The notes beneath the pieces are model-generated. The model worked only from the letters and a program-made list of their open reading frames with translations. It was not told where the DNA came from and did not search any database. From NCBI GenBank assembly GCA_002692055.1, contig NZJW01000002.1, positions 1-36,965 of the forward strand: a DNA stretch of 36,965 nucleotides. Reading direction: 5' to 3'. How positions within the stretch are numbered: position 1 is the stretch's first letter; each line of letters opens with the position of its first letter. Source of the stretch: Candidatus Pelagibacter sp. Lineage in GTDB: Bacteria > Pseudomonadota > Alphaproteobacteria > Pelagibacterales > Pelagibacteraceae. Below are positions 12,576-20,930 of the stretch, one piece after another. The translations under genes were made by a program, and so were the position numbers.

Positions 12576-13391
12576 ATGAAATTTGCATCTTCGACAAATG
12601 TCGATGTAAAAAAAAACATCTTTGTATTTATTTTATTATCATTCATATTATTTTTTCTAGATCGTAGTGATAATAAATACCTAACAAATGTTCGATTTAT
12701 TGTTAATGATACTATTATTTATTCATCATTAATTATAAAATCACCTTTTAGTTTTGTTATAGAGACATCCAAAAATATTACTAATTTTTTTCAAAAAAAA
12801 GATAGTTCAGTTGATAAAAATAAACTTATAAATTTAAAAAATAAACTTGAGACATTAAAAAATGAGAATATTGCTTTAAACCTTCAAATAGAAAATTTTA
12901 AAAAAATTAACAATGAAGAGATCTATAAATATGAAACTGTGCAAGCTAAGGTTTTACTTTATAAAAGTAATATTTTGCATGAAACAATAATTATCAATAA
13001 GGGTCAAAATGACGGTATAAAAGCTGGTGATCCAATTATAAAAAATAATATTTTAGTCGGCAAAATATTAAAAACTAATTTTAATTCATCTCATGGAATT
13101 TTAATAACAAATATTAATAGCAGGATCCCAGTTCGTATAGGAAAAAAAAATTATAAAGCAATTGTTGTTGGCAATCCAAAATCTGGAAGACAGTTAAGCT
13201 TAGAGTTTCTACCAAAGGAGTATACTTTTGAGGATGGTGATATTATTTATACAACAAGTATAGATAATATTATGCCAGATGGAATATTAGTTGGTAAAAT
13301 TAAATTAAGAGATGACAAAAATTTTGAAGCAAAACCCTTGTATGATTTTAGTCAATTAGACTATTTAACTGTAGTTAGATTTAGTAAGTAA
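12576..13391 (+). CDS. mreC: Rod-shape-determining protein MreC
   Basis: Bitopic scaffold that links MreB to the periplasmic elongation enzymes. A short basic N terminus, a membrane helix at residues 13-28, a coiled coil at about 72-110 (Lys/Glu/Asn-rich heptads) and a C-terminal beta-rich MreC domain with INKGQNDGIKAGDPII, GILITNINSRIPV and MPDGILVGKI. Its 271 residues match the family. It lies 6 bases after mreB and 2 bases before mreD. Confidence 0.93.
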   Translation: MKFASSTNVDVKKNIFVFILLSFILFFLDRSDNKYLTNVRFIVNDTIIYSSLIIKSPFSFVIETSKNITNFFQKKDSSVDKNKLINLKNKLETLKNENIALNLQIENFKKINNEEIYKYETVQAKVLLYKSNILHETIIINKGQNDGIKAGDPIIKNNILVGKILKTNFNSSHGILITNINSRIPVRIGKKNYKAIVVGNPKSGRQLSLEFLPKEYTFEDGDIIYTTSIDNIMPDGILVGKIKLRDDKNFEAKPLYDFSQLDYLTVVRFSK

Positions 13392-13393
13392 TC

Positions 13394-13888
13394 ATGATTA
13401 GTTTTCTATATAGATATATCGCTACTTTGGTTTTGCTAATTACGGTTTTAATCGGTTCTTTAAACATTGAAATTCTAGGAAAACAAATTTCATATTATAT
13501 AAATTTACAATTGATATTGATTTATTTGTTCAAAATCTCAAATCCAAATTTAAATTTTGGTAAAGGGTTTTATTTATTTTTAATCAGTATTGTTAACGAT
13601 ACTTTGAATGGCCTTTTTTTTGGAACATCAGCAATATTATATTTCATTGTATTTGCAGTCGCAGCTTTTCAATCGTCAATCAAATTAAGAAGTATATTTT
13701 TATATGAATGGATATCTTTTGGAGTATCATTAATCTTAGCATATTCAGTATTTTTTGGTTTGATAAAATTATCTGGTGAAGATATTATTTTATCAAGTAT
13801 TAGTATAAATTTTGTTCTAACTTTAATTGGATATCCAGTTTTCTGGTTTCTAATTACAAATATATTTTTAAAAAATGTTAACAGATAA
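13394..13888 (+). CDS. mreD: Rod-shape-determining membrane protein MreD-like
   Basis: A 164-residue, highly hydrophobic protein with five or six predicted membrane helices and few charged residues, in the position and size expected of MreD. MreD sequences diverge quickly and I rely mainly on topology and on mreB-mreC-mreD order. The central FLISIVNDTLNGLFFGTSA resembles the conserved MreD segment (xGLxxDxLxGxxxG). Its 3' end overlaps the next gene by 14 bases. No gene for PBP2 (mrdA) or RodA follows. Confidence 0.85.
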   Translation: MISFLYRYIATLVLLITVLIGSLNIEILGKQISYYINLQLILIYLFKISNPNLNFGKGFYLFLISIVNDTLNGLFFGTSAILYFIVFAVAAFQSSIKLRSIFLYEWISFGVSLILAYSVFFGLIKLSGEDIILSSISINFVLTLIGYPVFWFLITNIFLKNVNR

Positions 13889-14330
13889 AGAAAAAAAAAT
13901 TCTTAAAAAGAAAATTGAAGGAGTATCGAGTACAAATAAAAAAATCACAATTCTCCTCAACGAAAAATTAAAAAATGATTTAAAAAATAAAAATCAAATA
14001 AAAAAATTAATGAAAGATAATGTAAAAAAATGTAATAGAGAATTTTTTTTTATATACAATTTATCAAGTGATATGTGGTATTTAGCTGGAGACAAATCTA
14101 CAGATTATAATTTTTACACTAAACGGCTAATTTTAAGTGGCATTTTATTTAAATTATATTTTAAAATATTAACTTTAAAGGAATATAAAGAAGAAAAACT
14201 ATACAAAGATATTGATTCAGAAATATTAAAAGTGGGTAAATTTAATAAAATTAAATCAGAATTTTTGTCTTTGTTTAAAAACTCTAGTATTTTTAATAAA
14301 ACTAAGGGTACAAAAACCAGAGGGTTTTAA
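13875..14330 (+). CDS. COQ9-domain protein, reduced (ubiquinone biosynthesis-related)
   Basis: A 151-residue basic protein. Residues 65-90 (SDMWYLAGDKSTDYNFYTKR and following) match the hallmark of the COQ9 family (WYxAGDxSTDxNxYTKRxxLxG) closely. COQ9 has a TetR-like helical fold, binds lipid and helps the COQ7 hydroxylation step of ubiquinone synthesis. Here the N-terminal part is short and Lys/Asn-rich, and the protein is shorter than usual alphaproteobacterial COQ9 (about 200 residues or more), so it may be a minimal form. It overlaps mreD by 14 bases and the convergent purK by 4. The family call rests on this one strong motif. Confidence 0.72.
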   Translation: MLTDKEKKILKKKIEGVSSTNKKITILLNEKLKNDLKNKNQIKKLMKDNVKKCNREFFFIYNLSSDMWYLAGDKSTDYNFYTKRLILSGILFKLYFKILTLKEYKEEKLYKDIDSEILKVGKFNKIKSEFLSLFKNSSIFNKTKGTKTRGF

Positions 14331-15370
14331 ATTTTAAGGGTTGTAAGATGCCCCATTTTTCTTTTTGGCTTAGCTACTTTTTTTAAGTAATCAAAAAAAA
14401 ACTCATTACTTTTATATTCTTTATTTTTGTATTTAAAAATATCCTCACCAATTATATTTTGCATGATAGCTGCTGACTTCATAATAGGTTCTATGGCTTC
14501 TAGGTTGCACACTGATCTTACATGTGACTCAAATTGGCTTATATTATAAGCATTAATAGTTAGGTGTCCCGAATTATGAACTCTTGGAGCAATTTCATTG
14601 ATTAATAAATCATTATTTTCGTCGATAAAATACTCAACACACATTGTCCCAACATAATTAAGTTCATTTGCCAGCTTGATTGCATTATTTTTACTTTGGT
14701 TAGCTATTTTTTGATCAATATTTGATGGAATTTTAGAATTATCTAAGATTTGATCTTTGTGAATATTTTCTATTGGTTCATACACAACAGAATTTCCATT
14801 TTGATATCTTGTAATAATAACTGATATTTCCTTTTGTAAATTTATTTTTTTTTCTAAAATATATTCATTTTTAAAATCAATATTCTCTAAGTCTTTTGCA
14901 TTTGATATAATATATTGTCCTTTACCATCGTATCCCAATGTAGTTGTTTTGAGAATACCTGGTACAAGTTTTTCAATGTTTTCTAAATCTTTATTTGATT
15001 TAATATTTTTGTAATCTACCGTATTTATTCCTAATTCATTTATGAAGTTTTTTTCTTTACTTCTATTTTGAATTATAAAATTAACATTTGGATCTGGATA
15101 TACTGGTTTCATTTCTTGAATTTTTTTTAATGTTGGAACCGGTATGTTTTCAAATTCAAACGTTACAACATCTACTTGTTTAGTAAATTCTTTGATTTTC
15201 GTTTCGTCGTTATATTTTGCGCATATAAAATTTTTTGAGTAATTTTGCGCAGGAGAGTTTATGTCATCACAATATATGACAGTTTCTACCCCAAGTTTTT
15301 TTGCTGCCTGACAAAGCATACTTCCTAATTGGCCACCACCAATTATTCCTAAAACTTTGTGACTAGACAT
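14327..15370 (-). CDS. purK: N5-carboxyaminoimidazole ribonucleotide synthase
   Basis: ATP-grasp enzyme of purine synthesis that carboxylates AIR to N5-CAIR, the substrate of PurE. N-terminal GIIGGGQLGSMLCQAAKKLG (residues 9-28, quoted up to 20), then NRSKEKNFINELGI, TLGYDGKGQYI, EYFIDENNDLLINEIAPRVHNSGH and the C-terminal LTTLK. At 347 residues it is full length. It lies 2 bases after purE and is the last gene of a long minus-strand block; its stop overlaps the convergent COQ9-domain gene. Confidence 0.95.
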   Translation of the reverse strand: MSSHKVLGIIGGGQLGSMLCQAAKKLGVETVIYCDDINSPAQNYSKNFICAKYNDETKIKEFTKQVDVVTFEFENIPVPTLKKIQEMKPVYPDPNVNFIIQNRSKEKNFINELGINTVDYKNIKSNKDLENIEKLVPGILKTTTLGYDGKGQYIISNAKDLENIDFKNEYILEKKINLQKEISVIITRYQNGNSVVYEPIENIHKDQILDNSKIPSNIDQKIANQSKNNAIKLANELNYVGTMCVEYFIDENNDLLINEIAPRVHNSGHLTINAYNISQFESHVRSVCNLEAIEPIMKSAAIMQNIIGEDIFKYKNKEYKSNEFFFDYLKKVAKPKRKMGHLTTLKI

Positions 15371-15372
15371 AA

Positions 15373-15870
15373 TTAAGGTCTTAGCTTAACTGATTTTGTT
15401 TGTCGATTTCTATATTTTTTAATTTGATTATTAATTTTCGTATTATGAACAGCAAGAATAGATGCAGATAATAGCGCAGCATTAATTGCACCACTTTTTC
15501 CTATTGCAACCGTCCCAACCGGGATGCCTTTTGGCATTTGGACTATAGACAATAAACTATCCAAACCTTTTAATTTTTTACTTTCAATTGGAACTCCAAT
15601 GACAGGTACAGTTGTTAAAGATGCAATCATTCCTGGAAGATGTGCTGAACCACCAGCTCCAGCAATAATAACACCAATATTGTTTTTTTTTGCATTAATT
15701 GAATATTCAAACATTCTTTTTGGTGTTCTGTGTGCAGAGATTATTTTTGTCTCAAATTTAATTTTTAAAGACCTCAATATATTTGCAGTATATTTCATGG
15801 TGGGCCAATCTGATTTACTACCCATTACAATAGAAACAATTATAGAATTATTTTTTTTTGTTTTGTTCAT
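15373..15870 (-). CDS. purE: N5-CAIR mutase (class I PurE)
   Basis: Moves the carboxyl group of N5-CAIR to give CAIR. The family signatures [47 protein letters not shown] and [10 protein letters not shown] are present in order. At 165 residues it is the normal size for the octameric class I enzyme. It precedes purK by 2 bases and follows the DUF1013 gene by 23 bases. Confidence 0.96.
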   Translation of the reverse strand: MNKTKKNNSIIVSIVMGSKSDWPTMKYTANILRSLKIKFETKIISAHRTPKRMFEYSINAKKNNIGVIIAGAGGSAHLPGMIASLTTVPVIGVPIESKKLKGLDSLLSIVQMPKGIPVGTVAIGKSGAINAALLSASILAVHNTKINNQIKKYRNRQTKSVKLRP

Positions 15871-15893
15871 ATTGCAATAAATTAGTTCTAAAT

Positions 15894-16481
15894 TTAGCTA
15901 GATGCGATTTCTTTGGCAGATTTTTTTGCTTCACGCTCTTTTTTTTTAATCTCTCTCTCTTGTTTCCTTTTTGCTTTATCTACTGCTGCCTGCAGCTCAG
16001 TTTGAGAACAAAGATTAGCCATCACAGGATCTTTTGGAGAAATATTAGAGATATTCCAATGTTTTCTATTTCTAATTGCATCAACTGTATTTTTGGTTGA
16101 ACCAACTAATTTACAAATTTGTGCATCAGTTAAGATAGAATAATTTTTTGTTAACCATGCTATAGCATTAGGCTTATCTTCACGTTGTGAAATTGGAGTA
16201 TATTTATTTCCGACCATTTTTTTAACTTCAAATTCAACATCTTTTTGTACAAGCTTTAATGGTCTATTTGAATCTTTAGAGGATGCTTCAATTTCATCTC
16301 TTGTCAATTGATTTGACAAAATTGGATTATAAGCTTTGATACCTATTGCAACATCTCCATCTGCGATGCCTTTAATTTCTAATTCGTGAAGTCCACAGAA
16401 GTCAGCAATTTGTTTAAATGTTAAGCTAGTATTTTCTATTAACCATACAGCTGTTGCTTTTGGCATTAAAGGTAGGTTCAT
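15894..16481 (-). CDS. DUF1013 family protein (TrcR-like cell-cycle regulator)
   Basis: A 195-residue protein. [19 protein letters not shown] followed by [20 protein letters not shown], then a second, similar helix-turn-helix-like part ([28 protein letters not shown]), match my memory of the alphaproteobacterial DUF1013 family, named TrcR cell-cycle transcriptional regulator in some annotations. The two repeated helical units suggest paired DNA-binding modules. The C terminus is a Lys/Glu-rich helix. It starts 1 base after the rpmE stop, so both are probably on one message. The regulatory role here is inferred from family naming only. Confidence 0.75.
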   Translation of the reverse strand: MNLPLMPKATAVWLIENTSLTFKQIADFCGLHELEIKGIADGDVAIGIKAYNPILSNQLTRDEIEASSKDSNRPLKLVQKDVEFEVKKMVGNKYTPISQREDKPNAIAWLTKNYSILTDAQICKLVGSTKNTVDAIRNRKHWNISNISPKDPVMANLCSQTELQAAVDKAKRKQEREIKKKEREAKKSAKEIASS

Positions 16482-16482
16482 A

Positions 16483-16704
16483 TTAACTTTTTTTTAAATT
16501 TGCAAAACGTTTATTGAACTTGCTCACTCTGCCCTTATCTTGTGCTTTTTGACTTTCTCCTGTCCACGCAGGATGAGATTTTGGATCAATCTCAAGTTTC
16601 ATTACTTCGCCATCAGAGCCCCAAGTTGACAATGTTTCAAATTCAGATCCATCAGTCATTTGAACTTTAATTTTGTTTAGCTTTGGATGTATACTTTTTT
16701 TCAT
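16483..16704 (-). CDS. rpmE: 50S ribosomal protein bL31, zinc-free form
   Basis: A 73-residue bL31. It opens [20 protein letters not shown] and carries the conserved [14 protein letters not shown] and [10 protein letters not shown] segments. It contains no cysteine at all, so it is the C- form that does not bind zinc. A good sigma-70-like promoter lies directly upstream (16717-16744). It is followed after 1 base by the DUF1013 gene. Confidence 0.95.
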   Translation of the reverse strand: MKKSIHPKLNKIKVQMTDGSEFETLSTWGSDGEVMKLEIDPKSHPAWTGESQKAQDKGRVSKFNKRFANLKKS

Positions 16705-16716
16705 ATTAAACGGTGG

Positions 16717-16744
16717 TTTATAACAAATAAAGTGGGATACTCAA
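16717..16744 (-). promoter_or_regulatory. Candidate sigma-70 promoter for rpmE
   Basis: On the minus strand, TTGAGT (16744-16739) and TATAAA (16722-16717) are separated by 16 bases, close to consensus in both boxes, giving a start near 16710 just before the rpmE ATG at 16704. It sits in the 47-base gap after the MFS gene and would let rpmE, the DUF1013 gene and purEK be expressed apart from the genes upstream. Confidence 0.5.
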
Positions 16745-16751
16745 TGAAGAT

Positions 16752-17915
16752 TTAACCCTGTTTTTTAACACTTTTAATCAAATACATATACCCTATCGCT
16801 ACAACAATTAGAAATGCAGCATCAAAATAAAAAGGTATATTTTTACCAAAGTTTAGGAAAATAAACCCTGCTAATGGCTGTCCAATGAAACGAGCAGCAG
16901 CTTGACATGAATAACCAGTTCCTAAAACTAATCCTTTATTATTCTCAGATTTTTTTGATAGAATACTGTTTATGCATGGGTTAGATATTCCAATACCATA
17001 GCTAAGGAAAATAATAGCCAGTGGTATCAAATAAATATTCTCAGTAGGTATTAACGAAAATCCAAAAATTAAACTTACAAAACCACTTACAATAAGTTTG
17101 ATTTCATCAAATTTTTTTATTAATATTCTTAACAAAACTCCCTGCACTATAATTTGACAAAATCCTGCGAGCAGCATAACAAAACCTACTTCTCTGGGGC
17201 CCCACACAAAGGTTTGATTTGTCCAAACTGCAATAATCCCCTCCATGCCTGAAAAGGCTGCATAAATACAAAATATTAATAAAAAATAAGGGAATAGAAA
17301 TGGATTTTTGACAATCTCTATTTGTTTTAACAAGTTATTATTTTTTATTTTAGTACTTTTTTCTTTTGGTAAAGTTTCTTTAAAAAAAAAAGTAACAAAA
17401 ATTAAGTTAAGAAAATTTATACCTGAAGCCAGCCACGCAACTAACGATAGTGTTTCTTGAGTATAATTTGAACCAGCTATTAATCCTCCTGCGAGAGGTC
17501 CAAATGTAAATCCAAGACCAAAAGCTACACCAAACATTCCCATACCTTTGGCTCTATTTTTTTCATCAGTAATATCAGCAATATAAGCTGTACCAACAGA
17601 GATATTAGTTTTAAAAAGTCCTGCAACTATTCTTGCTAAAAAAATAATTGGTAAACTAGTTGCAATTGCTAAAAGAATATTTGCTATCAGTTCAGCAATA
17701 CAATTTAAAATTAAAAGTGGTTTTCTTCCAATCTTATCTGATAAATTTCCCCAAAACGGAGAAACAAAAAATTGAAAAAAAGAAAATAACCCAAATGCTA
17801 CTGTTATTAATAAAACTGAACCACCAAAATTATTTATTACAAACGGCAAGGTTGCCACCAGAACACCGCTAAATGCTACCACGTCTAAAAAAAGGAATAT
17901 AATAAATCTTAACAT
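16752..17915 (-). CDS. MFS transporter, DHA1/TetA-like
   Basis: A 387-residue major facilitator with about 12 predicted membrane helices. The loop 2-3 signature GNLSDKIGRKPLLI and the later ADITDEKNRAKGMGMFGVAFGLGFTFGPLAGG are typical of the TetA-like DHA1 drug/H+ antiporter group. The substrate cannot be told from sequence. Its start at 17915 coincides with the last base of the preceding gene, so it is coupled to the inositol-phosphatase gene. Confidence 0.87.
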   Translation of the reverse strand: MLRFIIFLFLDVVAFSGVLVATLPFVINNFGGSVLLITVAFGLFSFFQFFVSPFWGNLSDKIGRKPLLILNCIAELIANILLAIATSLPIIFLARIVAGLFKTNISVGTAYIADITDEKNRAKGMGMFGVAFGLGFTFGPLAGGLIAGSNYTQETLSLVAWLASGINFLNLIFVTFFFKETLPKEKSTKIKNNNLLKQIEIVKNPFLFPYFLLIFCIYAAFSGMEGIIAVWTNQTFVWGPREVGFVMLLAGFCQIIVQGVLLRILIKKFDEIKLIVSGFVSLIFGFSLIPTENIYLIPLAIIFLSYGIGISNPCINSILSKKSENNKGLVLGTGYSCQAAARFIGQPLAGFIFLNFGKNIPFYFDAAFLIVVAIGYMYLIKSVKKQG

Positions 17916-18700
17916 TAATTTCTAAAAAGAATATTTGTAATTTCTTCGTGAATTAAAGAATTAGAGATAAAAGTTTCATTTTTTTTATCAAAACTTTTTC
18001 CTGCAAAATCTGTAATTGTTCCTCCAGCTTCTAGTAAAATAATTTTCCCTGCAGCGTAATCCCAATAATTAAGATGGTCATACCATGCAAAATCTGCGCG
18101 TCCACAAGCAACGTAAGCAAAATCTAACGAAGCACTACCATAATTTCTGAGTTTATGAATTTTTATTAAACCTCTTTTAATTTGGTCAAAAATTTTATTT
18201 TCTTCTAATTTGATCATCGGAGGACAACCATATAAACCAATCATTTCATCAAGATTTTTTCTAGATGAAACTCTTATCCTCCTGTTATTCAGGTATGCTC
18301 CACGTCCTTTTTCCGCATAATAAGCTTCATTTTTTATTGGATCGAAAATCATTCCTGAGATTATTTCATCGTTTTTTTCCAAAGCTATTGAAATTGCAAA
18401 GTGAGGAATACCATGCATAAAATTTGATGTTCCATCTATTGGATCTATGACCCATTTAAATTCAGATTTACTTTTATGTTCACCTGACTCCTCAGCTATA
18501 AATCCGTAATCTGGCCTGGCTTTCTGCAATTCTTCAATAATAATTTTTTCAACCTTTTTATCTGTTTTAGTAACAAAATCTCCTGGTCCTTTTTTAGAAA
18601 CTTGAAGCTTCTCTATTTCTCCAAAATCTCGAATAATAATTTTACTGACTTTACTACAAATTTTTTCCAATATGCTTATTTCAGGCGACAGAAGAGGCAT
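17915..18700 (-). CDS. suhB: Inositol monophosphatase family protein (SuhB-like)
   Basis: Mg2+-dependent sugar-phosphate phosphatase. Metal-binding motifs are intact: EESGEH, DPIDGTSNFMHGIPHFAISI (motif A) and WDYAAGKIILLEAGG (motif B). At 261 residues it is the normal length. Members of this family hydrolyse inositol-1-phosphate or related phosphates, and SuhB also acts with Nus factors in rRNA antitermination; which role applies is not visible. It overlaps efp and the MFS gene by one base at each end. Confidence 0.88.
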   Translation of the reverse strand: MPLLSPEISILEKICSKVSKIIIRDFGEIEKLQVSKKGPGDFVTKTDKKVEKIIIEELQKARPDYGFIAEESGEHKSKSEFKWVIDPIDGTSNFMHGIPHFAISIALEKNDEIISGMIFDPIKNEAYYAEKGRGAYLNNRRIRVSSRKNLDEMIGLYGCPPMIKLEENKIFDQIKRGLIKIHKLRNYGSASLDFAYVACGRADFAWYDHLNYWDYAAGKIILLEAGGTITDFAGKSFDKKNETFISNSLIHEEITNILFRN

Positions 18701-19263
18701 TAATTAGCTTTCTTTATGTACTCTCTAGTCCCGCAATCAATTGAAACAATATCACCTTGATTAATAAATGGCGGAACTTGAATTTTTACTTTGTTTTGAA
18801 TAATTGCTGGCTTGTATGAACTTGATGCTGTTTGACCCTTAACTACCGCTTCAGTTTCTAATATTTCATAATCAGCACTTTTAGGAAGAGAAATAATTAG
18901 AGGTTTGTCTTCATAGAATTCTATTTTTACTTCCATATTTTCTTTTAAAATTTTATCATCCTCACCAATAATTTCTCTTGGAACACTAATTTGCTCAAAG
19001 TTTTTGTTATCCATAAATACTAGGTTTTCGTTGTCGAGGTAAAGATACTGAAAATCTTTTTCTTCAAGTGATGCTTTTTCAATTGTTTCATTGGATCTAA
19101 ATCTTTCATTTAATTTAGTTCCTCTGATAATACTTTTAAGCTCAACTTGATTAAAAGCCCCACCTTTACCTGGCTTTACTGCTTGGCTTTTTAAGCATCT
19201 CCACAAGTCATTTTTGTATTCAATTATTAATCCGGGTTTTATTTCACTTGCAGAAATTTTCAT
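18700..19263 (-). CDS. efp: Elongation factor P
   Basis: Relieves ribosome stalling at proline runs. It has an N-terminal KOW-like domain (KISASEIKPGLIIEYK), the loop PGKGGA with Lys33 at the tip (the residue modified in many bacteria), and two OB domains; the C terminus carries the conserved VPPFINQGDIVSIDCGTREY. At 187 residues it is full length. A 38-base gap separates it from thiE upstream, with TATTATAT-like sequence that could serve as a -10 box, but no -35 box is clear. The modification enzyme is not in this window. Confidence 0.96.
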   Translation of the reverse strand: MKISASEIKPGLIIEYKNDLWRCLKSQAVKPGKGGAFNQVELKSIIRGTKLNERFRSNETIEKASLEEKDFQYLYLDNENLVFMDNKNFEQISVPREIIGEDDKILKENMEVKIEFYEDKPLIISLPKSADYEILETEAVVKGQTASSSYKPAIIQNKVKIQVPPFINQGDIVSIDCGTREYIKKAN

Positions 19264-19301
19264 ACGGCTGTTAATACACCTTTTTCCTAAAAATATAATA
19301 C

Positions 19302-19901
19302 TTATTTAAAAAGTTTTATTGCATCAATTGGTGTGAACTGTTTATTTTTCCAAATAAAACTCGATATTGCAATAAAGTCTGCCCCATATTCAAGAAGATC
19401 TTTATAATTTTTATTAGTTATTCCCCCAATGGCAACGATTTTAGTATTTAATTTTTTTGCTTTTTGTAAAATATTTTTTTTAGCAACGAATTTTACAGTT
19501 TTAGTTTTTGTTGAAAAAAAAGCTCCAAAGGCAACATAAGATGATTTAAGCAAAATTGCTTTTTTTGCTAAATTTAATGAGTTATGACAAGTAATTCCAA
19601 AAAATTGTTTTTTATTTGAAATTACTATTTCTCTGCTTTTTCTTAAATCGTTTTGTCCCAAATGAAAACCAACATTTTTGAATTTTAAAGCTAGGTGGGC
19701 ATCGTCATTAAGAATTAATTTTACTTTATACTTTTCTGTAATTGGTAATATTCTTTTAATATGCTTTGTTATAATTTTTTTTGAGTAATTTTTGCACCTT
19801 AATTGAAAAAATTTCACTTTTCTAGTCGCTAGTACTTTTGGAAAAAAAATATAAAAATCTTTACTAAGTTTATTTGGAGAAATTAGGTAAATTTTTTTCA
19901 A
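19302..19901 (-). CDS. thiE: Thiamine-phosphate synthase family protein (ThiE/TenI)
   Basis: ThiE joins HMP-pyrophosphate and thiazole phosphate into thiamine phosphate. The 199-residue TIM barrel shows the family landmarks: FFQLRCKN, LILNDDAHLALKF, VGFHLGQNDLRKSR, GITCHNS, VAFGAFFSTKTK and VAIGGITNKN. TenI proteins (thiazole tautomerases) look alike, and some substitutions are loose, so the exact reaction is less certain than the family. It sits 3 bases after the aldolase gene inside the carbon-metabolism block; no other thiamine gene is near. Confidence 0.82.
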   Translation of the reverse strand: MKKIYLISPNKLSKDFYIFFPKVLATRKVKFFQLRCKNYSKKIITKHIKRILPITEKYKVKLILNDDAHLALKFKNVGFHLGQNDLRKSREIVISNKKQFFGITCHNSLNLAKKAILLKSSYVAFGAFFSTKTKTVKFVAKKNILQKAKKLNTKIVAIGGITNKNYKDLLEYGADFIAISSFIWKNKQFTPIDAIKLFK

Positions 19902-19904
19902 TTT

Positions 19905-20909
19905 TTAAGCTGCATTTTCAAGGTCAGCACTCCACTCACCTTTAGCAGCTAGACTATTCATTTTAGACCTTTCATCAAAAACTTTCTGCACAGCTTCGAT
20001 GTCACTTAAGTTTTTAGCCCAAGTTTTTAGGGCACTTTGTTGTAAAGCCCTTCCGAAAGAATAAGTGAATGCAAATGAAGATTTATTTTGTTTATTAATT
20101 TGATTTAAATTTTCTGTCGCTTCGAATTCTGATTGTCCACCGGAAAGAAATGCAACACCTGGCATTTCAGTTGGTAAGTTATTTTGTATACATTTTAGCG
20201 TTAATTCAGCTACTTGCTCTTTATCATTTTTAAGCCCCGAGTCATTACCATTTAAAATCATATTTGGTTTTAAAACCATTCCTGAAAAATTTATTCCCGC
20301 TATCCGCAATTGATTAACCGTCTCTTCTAAAACTTTTGAAGTAACATCATAACATTTCTGAATATTATGATTACCGTCCATTAAGACTTCTGGCTCAACA
20401 ATAGGTGCCATATTAGCCTCTTGAACTAAAGCGGCATATCTTGCTAAGGCATGCGCATTTGCAACTATACAATTTCGACTTGGAAATTGAGTGCCAATAT
20501 TATAAACGCCTCTCCATTTTGCAAATTTAGCACCTAAATCAAAATATTCTTTTAACCTTTCTCTTAATCCATCTAATCCCTCCGTAATGCTTTCATCACT
20601 ACCGACAAGCTTTTTTGCACCTTTATCAACTTTAATTCCAGGAAGAATATTTTGATTATTTAATATTTCACCAACAGTTTCCCCATCTTTATACTGTCTA
20701 ATTGTTTCGTCAAAAAGTATAACGCCACTTATATATTTATTAATATTATTAGACGTAAAAAGAGCGTGTCTAAAAGCTAATCTGTTTTTTTCATTTGACT
20801 CAACGCGAACTCCAGCCAGTCTCTTTGTCATTGTACCGGTACTCTCGTCGGCTGCTAGTATTCCTTTGCCGTTTGAAACCATTAATTTTGCAATTTCATT
20901 TATATGCAT
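19905..20909 (-). CDS. fda: Fructose-bisphosphate aldolase, class I
   Basis: Schiff-base aldolase that interconverts fructose-1,6-bisphosphate with DHAP and glyceraldehyde-3-phosphate. GKGILAADESTGTMTKRLAG at residues 14-33, KWRGVYNIG, VEPEVLMDGNH and the Schiff-base lysine in VLKPNMILNG, then FLSGGQSEFEATENL, all belong to the eukaryotic-type class I family. At 334 residues it is near the usual length. It follows pgk after 21 bases. With gap, pgk and tkt it can serve glycolysis, gluconeogenesis or the non-oxidative pentose pathway; no phosphofructokinase is in the window. Confidence 0.95.
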   Translation of the reverse strand: MHINEIAKLMVSNGKGILAADESTGTMTKRLAGVRVESNEKNRLAFRHALFTSNNINKYISGVILFDETIRQYKDGETVGEILNNQNILPGIKVDKGAKKLVGSDESITEGLDGLRERLKEYFDLGAKFAKWRGVYNIGTQFPSRNCIVANAHALARYAALVQEANMAPIVEPEVLMDGNHNIQKCYDVTSKVLEETVNQLRIAGINFSGMVLKPNMILNGNDSGLKNDKEQVAELTLKCIQNNLPTEMPGVAFLSGGQSEFEATENLNQINKQNKSSFAFTYSFGRALQQSALKTWAKNLSDIEAVQKVFDERSKMNSLAAKGEWSADLENAA

Positions 20910-20930
20910 AATCTACTCATTAAGTATTGT

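Noticed and set aside
15524-16100. Plus-strand open frames opposite purE and the DUF1013 gene
   Set aside because: Both are antisense to well-supported genes; their Phe-rich composition is what the reverse of Lys/Glu-rich coding sequence gives.
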